14,665 nucleotides of DNA from an uncultured Oscillospiraceae bacterium (GCA_904398675.1 CAJFPI010000188.1:1-14665); one strand, 5' to 3'; counted from the first letter of the stretch, positions 6,447 to 14,333 are shown. Numbers and translations: made by a program. The notes: generated by a model from the letters alone, not told the origin.

Positions 6447-6521
6447 ATGAAGGTTGTGATTGTAAAGCCGCCCAAGCTGCTGGGAAGCCTTTTGCGGAAA
6501 ATCTTCAAGATTCAGGTATGA
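6447..6521 (+). CDS. spoVM: SpoVM homologue, 24-aa amphipathic coat-anchoring peptide
   Basis: The 24-residue peptide begins MKVVIVKPPKLLG and continues through R17 to a Lys/Ile-rich end. Against the 26-aa B. subtilis SpoVM it keeps M1, K2, K7, P9, K10, L12, G13 and R17 at identical positions. SpoVM is an amphipathic helix that recognises the convex outer forespore membrane and anchors SpoIVA there, starting spore-coat and cortex assembly. AAGGAG precedes the ATG by 9 nt. sipL follows after 57 bp and spoIVA is on the same strand about 4.4 kb on, which supports the call. The tail is two residues shorter than in B. subtilis and lacks its acidic end. Confidence 0.87.
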   Translation: MKVVIVKPPKLLGSLLRKIFKIQV

Positions 6522-6578
6522 AGGTTGTACCTCCCCTCATACAATGGCGGTAAGGAAACCGTCATAGGGAGGCTGGAC

Positions 6579-8120
6579 ATGGAATTGAATTTAAAAAAGG
6601 AGACCTATCTCTATTATGAGGCGGCGGCGGAGAGTCCTTCGGCTTTCGAGACCACCCAGGAGGCCATTGTGCCGGATTACTGTGCCGATGTGGGGCGGGT
6701 TGTGGAGGCCTCCGGCGCGGTATTGGTACATAACAAGGACCTGACGCCGGATGGACGGGTGGAGGTCAACGGCGTCATCAAAGCAAACGTCCTGTTTGTG
6801 CCGGAGGGAGGGCGGGAGGTGGGCGCAGTCCATCTCTCCATCCCGTTCCACAATTACTGTGAGACACGAGACCTGGCGGCAGGGGATAAGTTCTGTGTGG
6901 CAGCAGAGCTGCGCAGCATCGACGCCCGGCTGCTCAACCCGCGCAAGCTGCTGATCCGGGCGGACCTTGTCCTGGAGCCGACAGTCTATAAAGAATGCAG
7001 CGTACAGCTGTGTACGGCAGTCGACCAGGAGGCGGAAGGGCTGCAGCTGCTGGAGGACACAGCAGAGACCACGGTCATTGCCGACACCATGGAGCGTGAG
7101 TTCTCTTATGTGGAGGAGATGAGCCTTTCCGCCAGCCGCCGGGAAATCCGGGAGATCCTGAATACCCGCACAGAAATCTACCCGGCCGAGGCAAAGATCA
7201 TTGGAAACAAGCTGGTCATGAAGGGCATCGTGCGCGGCGAGATCCTGTATTTGGACACGGCAGGGGAGCTGGGAAATCTCTCCCAGGAGTACCTTTTTTC
7301 CCAAATTGTAGAGACCACGGTTCCGGAGGAGGCCGGCTCTGCCCGGGTGTCCTACGCTCTCACCGGCTTTGAATATCAGCTTGGCTCGGAAAACGACCGG
7401 GAGGAGGGTCACACCGTCACTATGTCCCTCCACATCCGCTCCCAAATTGAGATCCTGGAGAAACGGCAGCTGCGGTTCCTCTCCGATCTCTACAGCATCA
7501 AAAAGGAGGCAAAGCTGGAGCGGAAAACTCTTACCGTGCTGGAGCAGACACACTCCTACAGCAAGAAACAGAACATGCGGGAGATGGTAGAGACCGGGGT
7601 AGCGGCCAAGCAGGTAGTGGATGCTTCGGTCCGCTGTGGGAGCTGCGCGCTCCAGCGGGGGGAAGATGGCGCCATGGCAGTGACGCCGGTCTCTCTGTGT
7701 GTGCTGTACCTGGATGAAAACGACGCACTGCTGATGACAGAAAAGGATATTCAGCTGCGGGGAGAAATCGACATTAGCGACGGCAGTGACCCGATGATTC
7801 GAGTTCACTGCCCGGGAGAGGTTGCAGCCAGTCCTACGCCGGAGGGAATCGAGGTGCGGTTCACGCCGGAGTTTACCATCGACACCGGCATCCGGAGCCA
7901 GCGGACCTATGTCAGCGACGGTACCTTGGAGGAACCGGCAGGGGAGGGGGAACGCGGCGCATCCATTGTGCTGCGGAAATTCGGCGATGGGGCGCGGCTG
8001 TGGGATATTGCCAAGCAGTATCACACCACTGGGGCCGATATCCTCGCAGCCAACGAGCTGGAGAGCGAGGCCGCTATTCCGGCGGACCGCCTGCTGCTGA
8101 TCCCACGCCGGCGGGTCTGA
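6579..8120 (+). CDS. sipL: SipL-like spore coat morphogenetic protein (DUF3794/SPOCS repeats plus LysM)
   Basis: A 513-aa protein built mostly of SPOCS/DUF3794 beta-rich repeats (roughly 30-150, 180-290 and 320-440), with a C-terminal LysM domain (about 460-511) of the form LWDIAKQYHTT..DILAAN...L.IP. This architecture is that of clostridial SipL, which binds SpoIVA through its LysM domain and links the coat to the forespore surface, the job SpoVID does in Bacillus. The ATG at 6579 has GGGAGG 6 nt upstream; longer forms from TTG at 6525 lack a suitable site. It lies 57 bp after spoVM and ends before a strong hairpin. The neighbours strengthen the assignment over other DUF3794 proteins. Confidence 0.87.
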   Translation: MELNLKKETYLYYEAAAESPSAFETTQEAIVPDYCADVGRVVEASGAVLVHNKDLTPDGRVEVNGVIKANVLFVPEGGREVGAVHLSIPFHNYCETRDLAAGDKFCVAAELRSIDARLLNPRKLLIRADLVLEPTVYKECSVQLCTAVDQEAEGLQLLEDTAETTVIADTMEREFSYVEEMSLSASRREIREILNTRTEIYPAEAKIIGNKLVMKGIVRGEILYLDTAGELGNLSQEYLFSQIVETTVPEEAGSARVSYALTGFEYQLGSENDREEGHTVTMSLHIRSQIEILEKRQLRFLSDLYSIKKEAKLERKTLTVLEQTHSYSKKQNMREMVETGVAAKQVVDASVRCGSCALQRGEDGAMAVTPVSLCVLYLDENDALLMTEKDIQLRGEIDISDGSDPMIRVHCPGEVAASPTPEGIEVRFTPEFTIDTGIRSQRTYVSDGTLEEPAGEGERGASIVLRKFGDGARLWDIAKQYHTTGADILAANELESEAAIPADRLLLIPRRRV

Positions 8121-8131
8121 TCGAAGAAGGG

Positions 8132-8173
8132 AAAAAACAGCCCCGGAGCAGATGCATCTGCTCCGGGGCTGTT
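8132..8173. terminator. Bidirectional terminator, 38-bp perfect palindrome
   Basis: Positions 8136-8173 form a perfect palindrome with 19-nt arms. Read on the minus strand it is followed by six T (8132-8137, partly overlapping the stem), a good terminator for the ABC importer operon. On the plus strand the tail TTCCATCTT is weaker but the stem can still end the sipL transcript. Confidence 0.85.
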
Positions 8174-8203
8174 CCATCTTCTGCTATATGGGGGTAAATC
8201 CTG

Positions 8204-8989
8204 TCAGTTTTCCGAATAGCGTGAGAGAAAACGGCGGGTCCGCTCCTCACGGGGATGTTCAATGACCTCTCTGGCCGGTCCTTGCTCCACAATGACGCCG
8301 CCATCCATAAAGATCACGTCGTCCGCCACGTCCCGGGCAAAGGCCATTTCGTGGGTAACGATGATCATGGTAGTCTTCTGCTCGGCAAGGGACCGGATCA
8401 CCTTCAGCACCTCTCCTGTCAGCTCCGGGTCCAGGGCAGAGGTGGGCTCGTCAAAGCAGAGAATGTCCGGGTGCAGGGCCAGCGCCCGGGCAATGGCCAC
8501 CCGCTGCTGCTGTCCGCCGGAGAGCTGGCTGGGGTAGTGCTCCGCCCGGTCGGAAAGTCCCATTTTAGCCAAAAGCTCCCGTCCCTCCGACTCGATTTCC
8601 TTTAGAATCTCTTTCTTCCGAGCTTTGAAATCGGGCTGCTCCTGAGCCAGCAGTTCCTTGGCCAGAGTGATATTCTTCAGCGCCGTATACTGGGGAAAAA
8701 GGTTGAAGGACTGAAACACCATACCGAAGTGGAGACGCTTTTTCCGCACCTCACTCTCCTTCTGCGTGTTGGGGTCGTCTGCATCAAAGATCACTGAACC
8801 GCCCACAGAGATAGTGCCGCCGCTGGGTTTCTCCAGAAAGTTGAGACACCGCAGCAGCGTGGTCTTTCCGCTGCCGGAGGAGCCGATAATGGCCAGGGCC
8901 TGTCCTTTTTCCAGAGAAAAGCTGATGTCCTCCAGAACCTTGGTGGGACCGAAGTGCTTTTCAATATGCTGAACTTCCAAAATTGCCAT
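8204..8989 (-). CDS. Polar amino-acid ABC transporter ATP-binding protein (GlnQ/HisP type)
   Basis: A 261-aa ATPase powering the importer encoded just upstream. Walker A GSSGSGKT (36-43), signature LSGGQ (156-160), Walker B ILCFDE (176-181) and the switch His213 in VTHE are all intact. Compared with the 240-aa GlnQ there are extra polar residues near 70-85 and a longer helical part near 115-140. The ATG at 8989 is chosen because GGAGG lies 7 nt upstream; the ATG at 8995 is too close to that site. The gene follows the permease by 12 bp and ends before the palindromic terminator. It acts at the inner face of the membrane. The specific amino acid cannot be read from the sequence. Confidence 0.95.
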   Translation of the reverse strand: MAILEVQHIEKHFGPTKVLEDISFSLEKGQALAIIGSSGSGKTTLLRCLNFLEKPSGGTISVGGSVIFDADDPNTQKESEVRKKRLHFGMVFQSFNLFPQYTALKNITLAKELLAQEQPDFKARKKEILKEIESEGRELLAKMGLSDRAEHYPSQLSGGQQQRVAIARALALHPDILCFDEPTSALDPELTGEVLKVIRSLAEQKTTMIIVTHEMAFARDVADDVIFMDGGVIVEQGPAREVIEHPREERTRRFLSRYSEN

Positions 8990-9001
8990 GTCCATCCCTC
9001 C

Positions 9002-9691
9002 TCACTGAAAGAACGCCAGTTTTTTCTCCAGCTGACCCAGGAGCACGGTCACGATACCGCTGAAGGCCAGATAGTAGATCGCTGTAAAGAACAGGGGCCA
9101 CACAAGACCGGCGATGCCGGAGTTCCCCTTCATGAAGGACTCGCCCATCCAGATGACCTCCTGCAGGGAGATGACCCGGGCAAGGGAGGTGTCCTTCACA
9201 AGCGTAATGACCTCGTTGGACATGGGAGGAACGATACGCTTGATCATCTGCAGAAGGGTGATGTGGCGAAAGATCTGCAGCTTGGTCATGCCCAGCACCT
9301 GCCCGGCCTCCTGCTGCCCCTTGGGGACGCCCTGAATGCCGCCGCGGTAGATCTCGGAGAAATAGCAGGCGTAGTTGATGATGAAGGCCACGCAGACCGC
9401 CATCATCCGGCCGGATTCCCCGCTGGGCCAGTTAAACCATTTCCAAATGCCCGGCACATAGAATAAAGCGATGATCTGCAGCACCAGGGGCGTTCCGCGG
9501 ACGATCCAGACCACGGCGCGGGTCAGCCACCGCAGGGGAGCGAAACGGCTCATGGAGCCAAAGCTGATGATAAGGCCCAGCGGCAATGCGCCGATGAGGG
9601 TGATGAAAAACAGCTGCAGCGTCTTGAGAAAGCCGCTGTTCAGGGCGGACAGCACAGTTTGAAAGGTGCTGGAAGTGAAAAATTCGATCAT
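9002..9691 (-). CDS. Polar amino-acid ABC transporter permease (HisM/GlnP type)
   Basis: A 229-aa inner-membrane protein with several hydrophobic helices and the typical family stretches SGFLKTLQLFFIT (19-31), RGTPLVLQIIALFY (about 75-88) and the cytoplasmic EAA-like loop EAGQVLGMTKLQIFRHITLLQ that docks on the ATPase. The ATG at 9691 has AGAGGA 7 nt upstream; an in-frame ATG at 9736 falls inside the upstream intercistronic hairpin and is unlikely. Only one permease is present, so the transporter probably uses a homodimer. It sits between the binding protein and the ATPase gene. Confidence 0.93.
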   Translation of the reverse strand: MIEFFTSSTFQTVLSALNSGFLKTLQLFFITLIGALPLGLIISFGSMSRFAPLRWLTRAVVWIVRGTPLVLQIIALFYVPGIWKWFNWPSGESGRMMAVCVAFIINYACYFSEIYRGGIQGVPKGQQEAGQVLGMTKLQIFRHITLLQMIKRIVPPMSNEVITLVKDTSLARVISLQEVIWMGESFMKGNSGIAGLVWPLFFTAIYYLAFSGIVTVLLGQLEKKLAFFQ

Positions 9692-9735
9692 GGAATCGTC
9701 CTCTCTGGATGTGGATTCAGGGGGATAGCCGCCCA

Positions 9736-9765
9736 AAGGCAGAGGGCGGAACCGCCCTCTGCCTT
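9736..9765 (-). other. Intercistronic hairpin between binding protein and permease genes
   Basis: A perfect 14-bp inverted repeat with a 2-nt loop lies 28 bp after the binding-protein stop and 44 bp before the permease start. There is only a TTT after it on the minus strand. Such hairpins usually protect the upstream mRNA end or partly end transcription, giving more binding protein than membrane subunits. Confidence 0.7.
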
Positions 9766-9793
9766 GGCCATGCGCATTTAAGTTGTGCGGAGA

Positions 9794-10684
9794 TCAGTCC
9801 AGAATCACAGAGCCCTGAAGGCCATAGGTGGTGGCAGTCTCCAGTACGGTCCCATCGGCAATCTTCTCCGCCCAGAAGGTATTGAAGGCATCCACCAGGT
9901 CAGAGCCCTGCCGGAAACCAACACCGTACTCCTCAGCGGGCAGATCCTGGGCGTCATTCAGGTTCAGGGTGTAAGTCAGGTCGGCGTAGCTGGTACCCTC
10001 GCCAACCATGGAATCGGCCATCAGAAAATCAATAACAGCCGCGTCAGAGGTGCCTGCGGAGACCTCCATCAGGGCGTTGGCCTGGGCCTGAACAGGGACA
10101 GTGGTGGCGCCCAGAGCCTCAGCGGCAGTCTCACCGGCGCTGCCGGACTCCACTGCAACGTTCAGCCCCTCCAGGGATGTAAGGCCCTCAAAGTCGGCGG
10201 CCCGGTCAGCCGGCACCACCAGCACCTGATAGTTGGTGCAGTAGGGGACAGAGGTAGACATAGCGGCCATGACGCTCTCATCCAAAGTCATGCCGTTCCA
10301 GACACAGTCAATGGCCCGGGAGTTCAGCTCCTCCACCTTGTAGTCCCAGGTGATCTCCTGAAACTCCACATCCACGCCCAGCTCGTCGGCAAAAAGCTTG
10401 GCCATGTCGGCGTCAAAGCCGATCCACTCGTCGCTGCCCTCTTCCTTGTAGTCCATGGGGGAGAAGTAGGTGATCCCCACCACCAGGGTGCCCTTGTCCT
10501 GGACATAAGCCAGATCGCTCTCAGCGTCGGTGTCGCCGGTGTCATCACTGCCGACGTTGTTTCCGGTGCCGTTATTTGCGGCATTGCCGCCGTTGTTTGT
10601 GGTATTTTCTCCGCCGTTGCTGCTGCAGGCCACGAGGGCCAGGGCCATCACAAGGGCCAGCAGCAGAGAAAGCATTCTTTTCAT
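9794..10684 (-). CDS. Amino-acid ABC transporter substrate-binding lipoprotein (family 3)
   Basis: A 296-aa secreted lipoprotein. Residues 1-19 are a signal peptide with basic MKR and a hydrophobic core, and the lipobox LVAC puts the lipidated cysteine at C20. An Asn/Gly/Thr/Asp-rich linker (21-58) leads into a family 3 solute-binding domain, recognisable by LVVGITYFSPMDY, WIGFDADMAKLFADELG and AIDCVWNGMTLDESVM. It delivers an amino acid or similar small polar solute to the permease. AAAGGAGG lies 11 nt upstream of the ATG. It is the first gene of its operon, behind its own promoter. Confidence 0.94.
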   Translation of the reverse strand: MKRMLSLLLALVMALALVACSSNGGENTTNNGGNAANNGTGNNVGSDDTGDTDAESDLAYVQDKGTLVVGITYFSPMDYKEEGSDEWIGFDADMAKLFADELGVDVEFQEITWDYKVEELNSRAIDCVWNGMTLDESVMAAMSTSVPYCTNYQVLVVPADRAADFEGLTSLEGLNVAVESGSAGETAAEALGATTVPVQAQANALMEVSAGTSDAAVIDFLMADSMVGEGTSYADLTYTLNLNDAQDLPAEEYGVGFRQGSDLVDAFNTFWAEKIADGTVLETATTYGLQGSVILD

Positions 10685-10733
10685 CTGTTACAAATCCTCC
10701 TTTTTGATGCGGGGCGTCCCGCTCACTGCCAAT

Positions 10734-10762
10734 AATTTACCATGCTAAAGCGCTACTGTAAA
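10734..10762 (-). promoter_or_regulatory. Promoter of the amino-acid importer operon
   Basis: TTTACA (10757-10762), a 17-nt spacer and TAAATT (10734-10739) lie about 50 bp before the lipoprotein ATG. A short GCGGG/CCCGC stem can form in the leader between them. No known riboswitch motif was seen. Confidence 0.55.
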
Positions 10763-10868
10763 GAAGGAAAAGGAAACAAACCTACACAATCTTTTCCCCG
10801 TTTCTTTGTCTGTTTTGACGAGGAAACAAATTTTTACGGCAAGCAGGGCAGGGGACACAGAAATGAAA

Positions 10869-10897
10869 TCATATTCCTGTCCCATTTTTCATAAGGT
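10869..10897 (+). promoter_or_regulatory. Sigma-E-like promoter of spoIVA
   Basis: TCATATT (10869-10875), a 14-nt spacer and CATAAGGT (10890-10897) fit the mother-cell sigma-E consensus as I recall it (-35 KMATATT, -10 CATACANT) well, with correct spacing, 36 bp before the spoIVA ATG. B. subtilis spoIVA is a sigma-E gene. Confidence 0.65.
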
Positions 10898-10933
10898 GTG
10901 AGCAAGAGACCAAAGTGAAAAGAGGACGGTGCT

Positions 10934-12412
10934 ATGACAAACACGACCATCTATCAGGACATCGCGATGCGGACGGAGGGCAGCCTATTCCTGGGCATCC
11001 TGGGTCCCGTCCGCACGGGCAAATCCACCTTTATCAAGCGGTTTATGGAGACGCAGGTCATTCCCAATATCGACAATGTCTACCGGCGGGAGCGGGCCAT
11101 TGATGAACTTCCCCAGAGCGGCTCCGGGCGGACCATTATGACAGCGGAGCCGAAATTTGTCCCGGAGGAGGCGGTGGAGGTCTCCCTGGAGGATGGCGTT
11201 ACCTTCTCCGTCCGCCTGATCGACAGCGTGGGCTACATGGTAAAGGGGGCCATGGGCCAGTTTGAGGACGACCGCCCCCGCATGGTCATGACCCCCTGGT
11301 TTGACCACGAGATCCCCATGGCGGAGGCGGCGGAGATCGGCACCAGGAAGGTCATTACGGAGCACTCCACCATCGGTATTGTCATCACCACCGACGGCAG
11401 CATCACGGAGATCGACCGGGAGGACTATGTGGAGCCGGAGGAGCGGGTGATCCGGGAGCTGAAGGAGCTGGGAAAGCCCTTCATCGTCCTCCTGAACTCC
11501 ACCGATCCCCGGTCCCAGCGGGCCCTGGCCATCAGCGAGGAGATCTCCCAGAAACACGGCGTCACCTGCATGCCCATCAACTGCCTGACCCTCAACGAGC
11601 AGGACATCAAGGAGATCATGAAGGCGGTGCTCTTTGAGTTCCCGGTCAGCGAGATGGACTTTTTCCTGCCCCCCTGGGTGGACGCCCTGGAGATGGATCA
11701 CCCCATCAAAAGCGGCATTTACAGCCGCATCCGGGAGGCCACAGCGTCGCTGACCCATGTGCGGGAGGTGAAGGCGGCCCTGGCCGCCATCGGGACAGGG
11801 GAGGAGATCAGCGCCTCCAGGCTGACGGGCATGGATCTTGGCAAGGGCGTGGCATCAGTGGAACTGGAGCTGCCCCGGCAGCTGTTTTATGAGACCCTCA
11901 GCGCACAGTCCGGCTTTACCGTGGCGGACGACGGGGATCTGCTCAGCCTGCTGCGGTCCCTGGCGGAGGTAAAAAAATCCTATGACAAGGTTTCAGCGGC
12001 ATTGGAAAGCGTCCATGAGACGGGCTACGGCATCGTCATGCCCACCATGGATGAGCTGATATTGGAGGAGCCGGAGATCATGCGCCAGGGCGGCCGATAC
12101 GGCGTTCGCCTGAAGGCCAACGCCCCCTCCATCCATATGTTCAAGGTGGACATCGAGTCCACGGTGTCGCCCATTGTGGGCAACGAGAAACAGAGCGAGG
12201 AGATGGTCAACTACCTCATGGAGAAATTCGAGGGGGACACCTCCAAGATCTGGGAGTCCAATATCTTCGGGCGCAGTTTCCATGAGCTGGTGAATGAGGA
12301 CCTCCAGGCCAAGCTCCAGCGGATGCCGGAGGACGCCAGAAAAAAGTTCCAGGAGACGCTGCAGCGGATCGTCAACGAGGGCAGCGGCGGCCTGATCTGC
12401 ATCATCCTTTAA
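10934..12412 (+). CDS. spoIVA: Stage IV sporulation protein A, coat basement-layer ATPase
   Basis: 492 aa, the same length as B. subtilis SpoIVA. It is a cytoskeletal ATPase that polymerises irreversibly on the outer forespore membrane and forms the platform for the spore coat. The Walker A motif GPVRTGKS lies at 24-31 with the essential lysine at K30, as in B. subtilis. The following TRAFAC-like region includes MTAEPKFVPEEAVEV and DSVGYMVKGAMG, and the C-terminus ends in the conserved GGLICIIL used for membrane targeting. The ATG has AGAGGA upstream and a sigma-E-like promoter. Partners SpoVM and SipL are encoded about 4.4 and 2.8 kb upstream on the same strand, separated from it by the oppositely oriented importer operon. 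Confidence 0.98.
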   Translation: MTNTTIYQDIAMRTEGSLFLGILGPVRTGKSTFIKRFMETQVIPNIDNVYRRERAIDELPQSGSGRTIMTAEPKFVPEEAVEVSLEDGVTFSVRLIDSVGYMVKGAMGQFEDDRPRMVMTPWFDHEIPMAEAAEIGTRKVITEHSTIGIVITTDGSITEIDREDYVEPEERVIRELKELGKPFIVLLNSTDPRSQRALAISEEISQKHGVTCMPINCLTLNEQDIKEIMKAVLFEFPVSEMDFFLPPWVDALEMDHPIKSGIYSRIREATASLTHVREVKAALAAIGTGEEISASRLTGMDLGKGVASVELELPRQLFYETLSAQSGFTVADDGDLLSLLRSLAEVKKSYDKVSAALESVHETGYGIVMPTMDELILEEPEIMRQGGRYGVRLKANAPSIHMFKVDIESTVSPIVGNEKQSEEMVNYLMEKFEGDTSKIWESNIFGRSFHELVNEDLQAKLQRMPEDARKKFQETLQRIVNEGSGGLICIIL

Positions 12413-12421
12413 AATTTTCCC

Positions 12422-12450
12422 TTGTACAGCGGCATACAGGATGATATACT
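12422..12450 (+). promoter_or_regulatory. Sigma-A promoter of the PPC-domain gene
   Basis: TTGTAC (12422-12427), a 17-nt spacer and TATACT (12445-12450) start 10 bp after the spoIVA stop and 31 bp before the next ATG. This suggests vegetative expression independent of spoIVA. Confidence 0.65.
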
Positions 12451-12480
12451 AAAGAAAATCGTTCTGGAAGGAGGATTTTC

Positions 12481-12906
12481 ATGGAATATCGGAGGTTTGG
12501 GACGGACTATGTGGTCCGCATCGACCGCGGGGAGGAGGTCATGGAGCAGCTGACAGCCTTCTGCCGTGCGGAGGGCGTAAAGCTGGCCAGCGTCACCGGT
12601 ATCGGCGCGACGGATCAGGTGGTGGTGGGCCTTTACGATGTGGAGAAACAGATGTACCACAAGGAGGAGCTGACCGGCCCCATGGAGATCACCTCCCTGG
12701 TGGGCAGCATCACCACAGCGGGGGAGGAGCCCTATCTCCATCTGCATATCAACGTCTGTGGGCATGACTTGGCCGTGAAGGGCGGACATCTCAACGCCTG
12801 CCGCATCTCCGCCACCTGCGAGCTGACAATCCACTGCATAGATGGCAGGGTAGGCCGGAAGCATGACGAGGAGACAGGGCTGAACCTGTTCCAGTTTGAG
12901 GCGTAG
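12481..12906 (+). CDS. PPC/DUF296-domain DNA-binding-type protein
   Basis: A 141-aa single-domain protein of the plants-and-prokaryotes conserved (PPC, DUF296) family. The features are VTGIGATDQVVVGLYD (38-53), the LxGSIT strand and the histidine-bearing PYLHLHINVCGHD...GGHL (84-104), where H87, H89 and H103 match residues that hold a metal in some structures. Bacterial members form trimers; their function is mostly unknown, although the fold is linked to AT-rich DNA binding in plant AHL proteins, which here would need the missing AT-hook. The ATG follows AGGAGG closely. It has its own promoter and shares a terminator with the convergent gene. Confidence 0.88.
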   Translation: MEYRRFGTDYVVRIDRGEEVMEQLTAFCRAEGVKLASVTGIGATDQVVVGLYDVEKQMYHKEELTGPMEITSLVGSITTAGEEPYLHLHINVCGHDLAVKGGHLNACRISATCELTIHCIDGRVGRKHDEETGLNLFQFEA

Positions 12907-12955
12907 CTGCTGTGGGGGATCCCGCCAGCTGCACCGGTAAAAAATGCAAATAAAG

Positions 12956-13000
12956 AACTTCCCTGGGAGTTGCCTGTCAACTCCCAGGGAAGTTTGTTTC
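12956..13000. terminator. Bidirectional terminator between PPC-domain and phosphofructokinase genes
   Basis: A perfect 17-bp inverted repeat (12956-12972 with 12978-12994) with a 5-nt loop. The plus-strand tail is TGTTTC; on the minus strand the stem is followed by CTTTATTTGCATTTTTT. The converging genes on both sides fit a shared terminator. Confidence 0.85.
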
Positions 13001-13029
13001 AACGTGATAAAATCTGCCGCAATCGAGTT

Positions 13030-14268
13030 TTATTTCGCCAGGACCTTTTTCAGGCGGGCAAACCGGGGCAGGCCGTTCTCCTTGACCATCTCCGTCTCCC
13101 CCTGAATCAGGGGCAGGCAGTAGTCAATAAAGCCCTGGTTGATGCCGTTGTGGTCGGCGTTGATCCACTCCAGAGGGACCTTCTTCTCCACGTTCGCTAC
13201 ATCGGTGAGGTTCAGGAGCTTGGTCTGGCAGACATATTTGCCGCCCTCCCGGGTGCAGGTAAAGCCAACCATCTTGTCGGTCAGGCCGTTCACCGCGTTC
13301 TCCACGGCTGCCTTGCCGGCCATGAAGGACTCCTCGTAGTCGGTCTTGCTGGCCAGATGGGCCGCGCAGCGCTGCAGCAGGCTCAACTCAATGCCGCGGA
13401 CCTTGGCACCGGTCTCCCGCTTGACACGGTCCGCCAGCAGCGCAGCCAGGCCGCCCAGCTGGGCATGGCCGAACCCGTCGGTGGCGGAGGTCTTGGCCTC
13501 GGAGACGAAGGAGCCGTCGGCGTAGTGGATGCCCTCGGACACAGCTACCATGCAGTTGCCCTTTTCCGCGTAGACCCGCTTGACATCGGCGAGGAACTTG
13601 TCCATGTCGAAATCCGTCTCCGGAAGATAGATCAGGTCAGGACCGGAGCCGGCGTAGGTGGCCATGGCGGAGGCGGCGGTGAGCCATCCGGCGTGGCGGC
13701 CCATGATCTCAATAATGCAGATCATGCCGGTGTCATAGACACGGGCGTCCTGATAAACCTCCATGCAGCTGGTGGCGATATACTTGGCCGCGCTGGCAAA
13801 GCCGGGGCAGTGGTCGGTGCCGAAGAGGTCGTTGTCTATGGTCTTGGGCACGCCCATCACCCGGCACTCATAGCCCGCCTTCATCATATATTTGGAGATC
13901 TTGTTGCAGGTGTCCATGGAGTCGTTGCCGCCGTTGTAGAAAAAGTAGCGGACATCGTATTTTTTGAAGATCTCCAGGATACGCTTATAGTCGGTGTCGT
14001 CCACATCGGGGTCCGCCATTTTGTAGCGGCAGGAGCCCAGAGCGGAGGAGGGGGTATACTTTAAAAGCTCCAGCTCCTTGGGGTCCTCCTTGCTCATATC
14101 AAAGAGCCGGTCGTTGAGAACGCCCTTGATGCCGTGCTCCGCGCCGTAGACATTGGTGATCATGGGGTTGTCGAGAGCGGTGCGAATGACGCCGTATGCG
14201 CTGGAGTTGATGACGGAAGAGGGTCCGCCGGACTGACCAATGATACATGCGCCTTTGAGTTCTTTCAT
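13030..14268 (-). CDS. pfp: Pyrophosphate-dependent 6-phosphofructokinase
   Basis: A 412-aa cytoplasmic glycolytic enzyme of the PFKA superfamily, interconverting fructose 6-phosphate and fructose 1,6-bisphosphate. Motifs are GGPSSVINSSA (14-24), NGGNDS (112-117), PKTIDND (141-147) with catalytic Asp, and the substrate loop MGRHAGW (189-195). Asp116 in GGND and Lys142 in PKTIDND replace the two glycines that favour ATP, which points to PPi as phosphoryl donor. The length and the FGTDHCPGFASAAKY stretch also fit the PPi-type group. The ATG at 14268 has GGAGG 8 nt upstream; a TTG at 14283 overlaps that site. It is transcribed divergently from the aldolase. Confidence 0.93.
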   Translation of the reverse strand: MKELKGACIIGQSGGPSSVINSSAYGVIRTALDNPMITNVYGAEHGIKGVLNDRLFDMSKEDPKELELLKYTPSSALGSCRYKMADPDVDDTDYKRILEIFKKYDVRYFFYNGGNDSMDTCNKISKYMMKAGYECRVMGVPKTIDNDLFGTDHCPGFASAAKYIATSCMEVYQDARVYDTGMICIIEIMGRHAGWLTAASAMATYAGSGPDLIYLPETDFDMDKFLADVKRVYAEKGNCMVAVSEGIHYADGSFVSEAKTSATDGFGHAQLGGLAALLADRVKRETGAKVRGIELSLLQRCAAHLASKTDYEESFMAGKAAVENAVNGLTDKMVGFTCTREGGKYVCQTKLLNLTDVANVEKKVPLEWINADHNGINQGFIDYCLPLIQGETEMVKENGLPRFARLKKVLAK

Positions 14269-14301
14269 TTGTGATACCTCCAAATCAACAAATCTAAGAA
14301 G

Positions 14302-14330
14302 AGTTTAACACCCCTTTTTGTTTTTGTAAA
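14302..14330 (-). promoter_or_regulatory. Promoter of the phosphofructokinase gene
   Basis: TTTACA (14325-14330), a 17-nt spacer and TAAACT (14302-14307) lie 33 bp before the ATG at 14268. Confidence 0.65.
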
Positions 14331-14333
14331 CAG

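Noticed and set aside
8136..8173. 38-bp palindrome as a mobile-element end or recombination site
   Set aside because: It has a T-tract, sits between converging genes and has no partner copy or transposase nearby, so a terminator is the simpler reading.
6591..8177. Long open frame on the minus strand opposite sipL (528 codons)
   Set aside because: Antisense shadow of a clear DUF3794/LysM gene in GC-rich DNA; composition is unnatural and there is no family signature.
9785..10735. 316-codon plus-strand frame opposite the lipoprotein gene
   Set aside because: Gly/His-rich antisense shadow; the minus strand carries a complete signal peptide, lipobox and binding-protein domain.
10985..11758. 257-codon minus-strand frame inside spoIVA
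   Set aside because: Antisense shadow of a well-conserved gene with no ribosome site or family motif.
12970..14064. 364-codon plus-strand frame opposite phosphofructokinase
   Set aside because: Antisense shadow rich in Gly, Val and His, starting inside the terminator hairpin.
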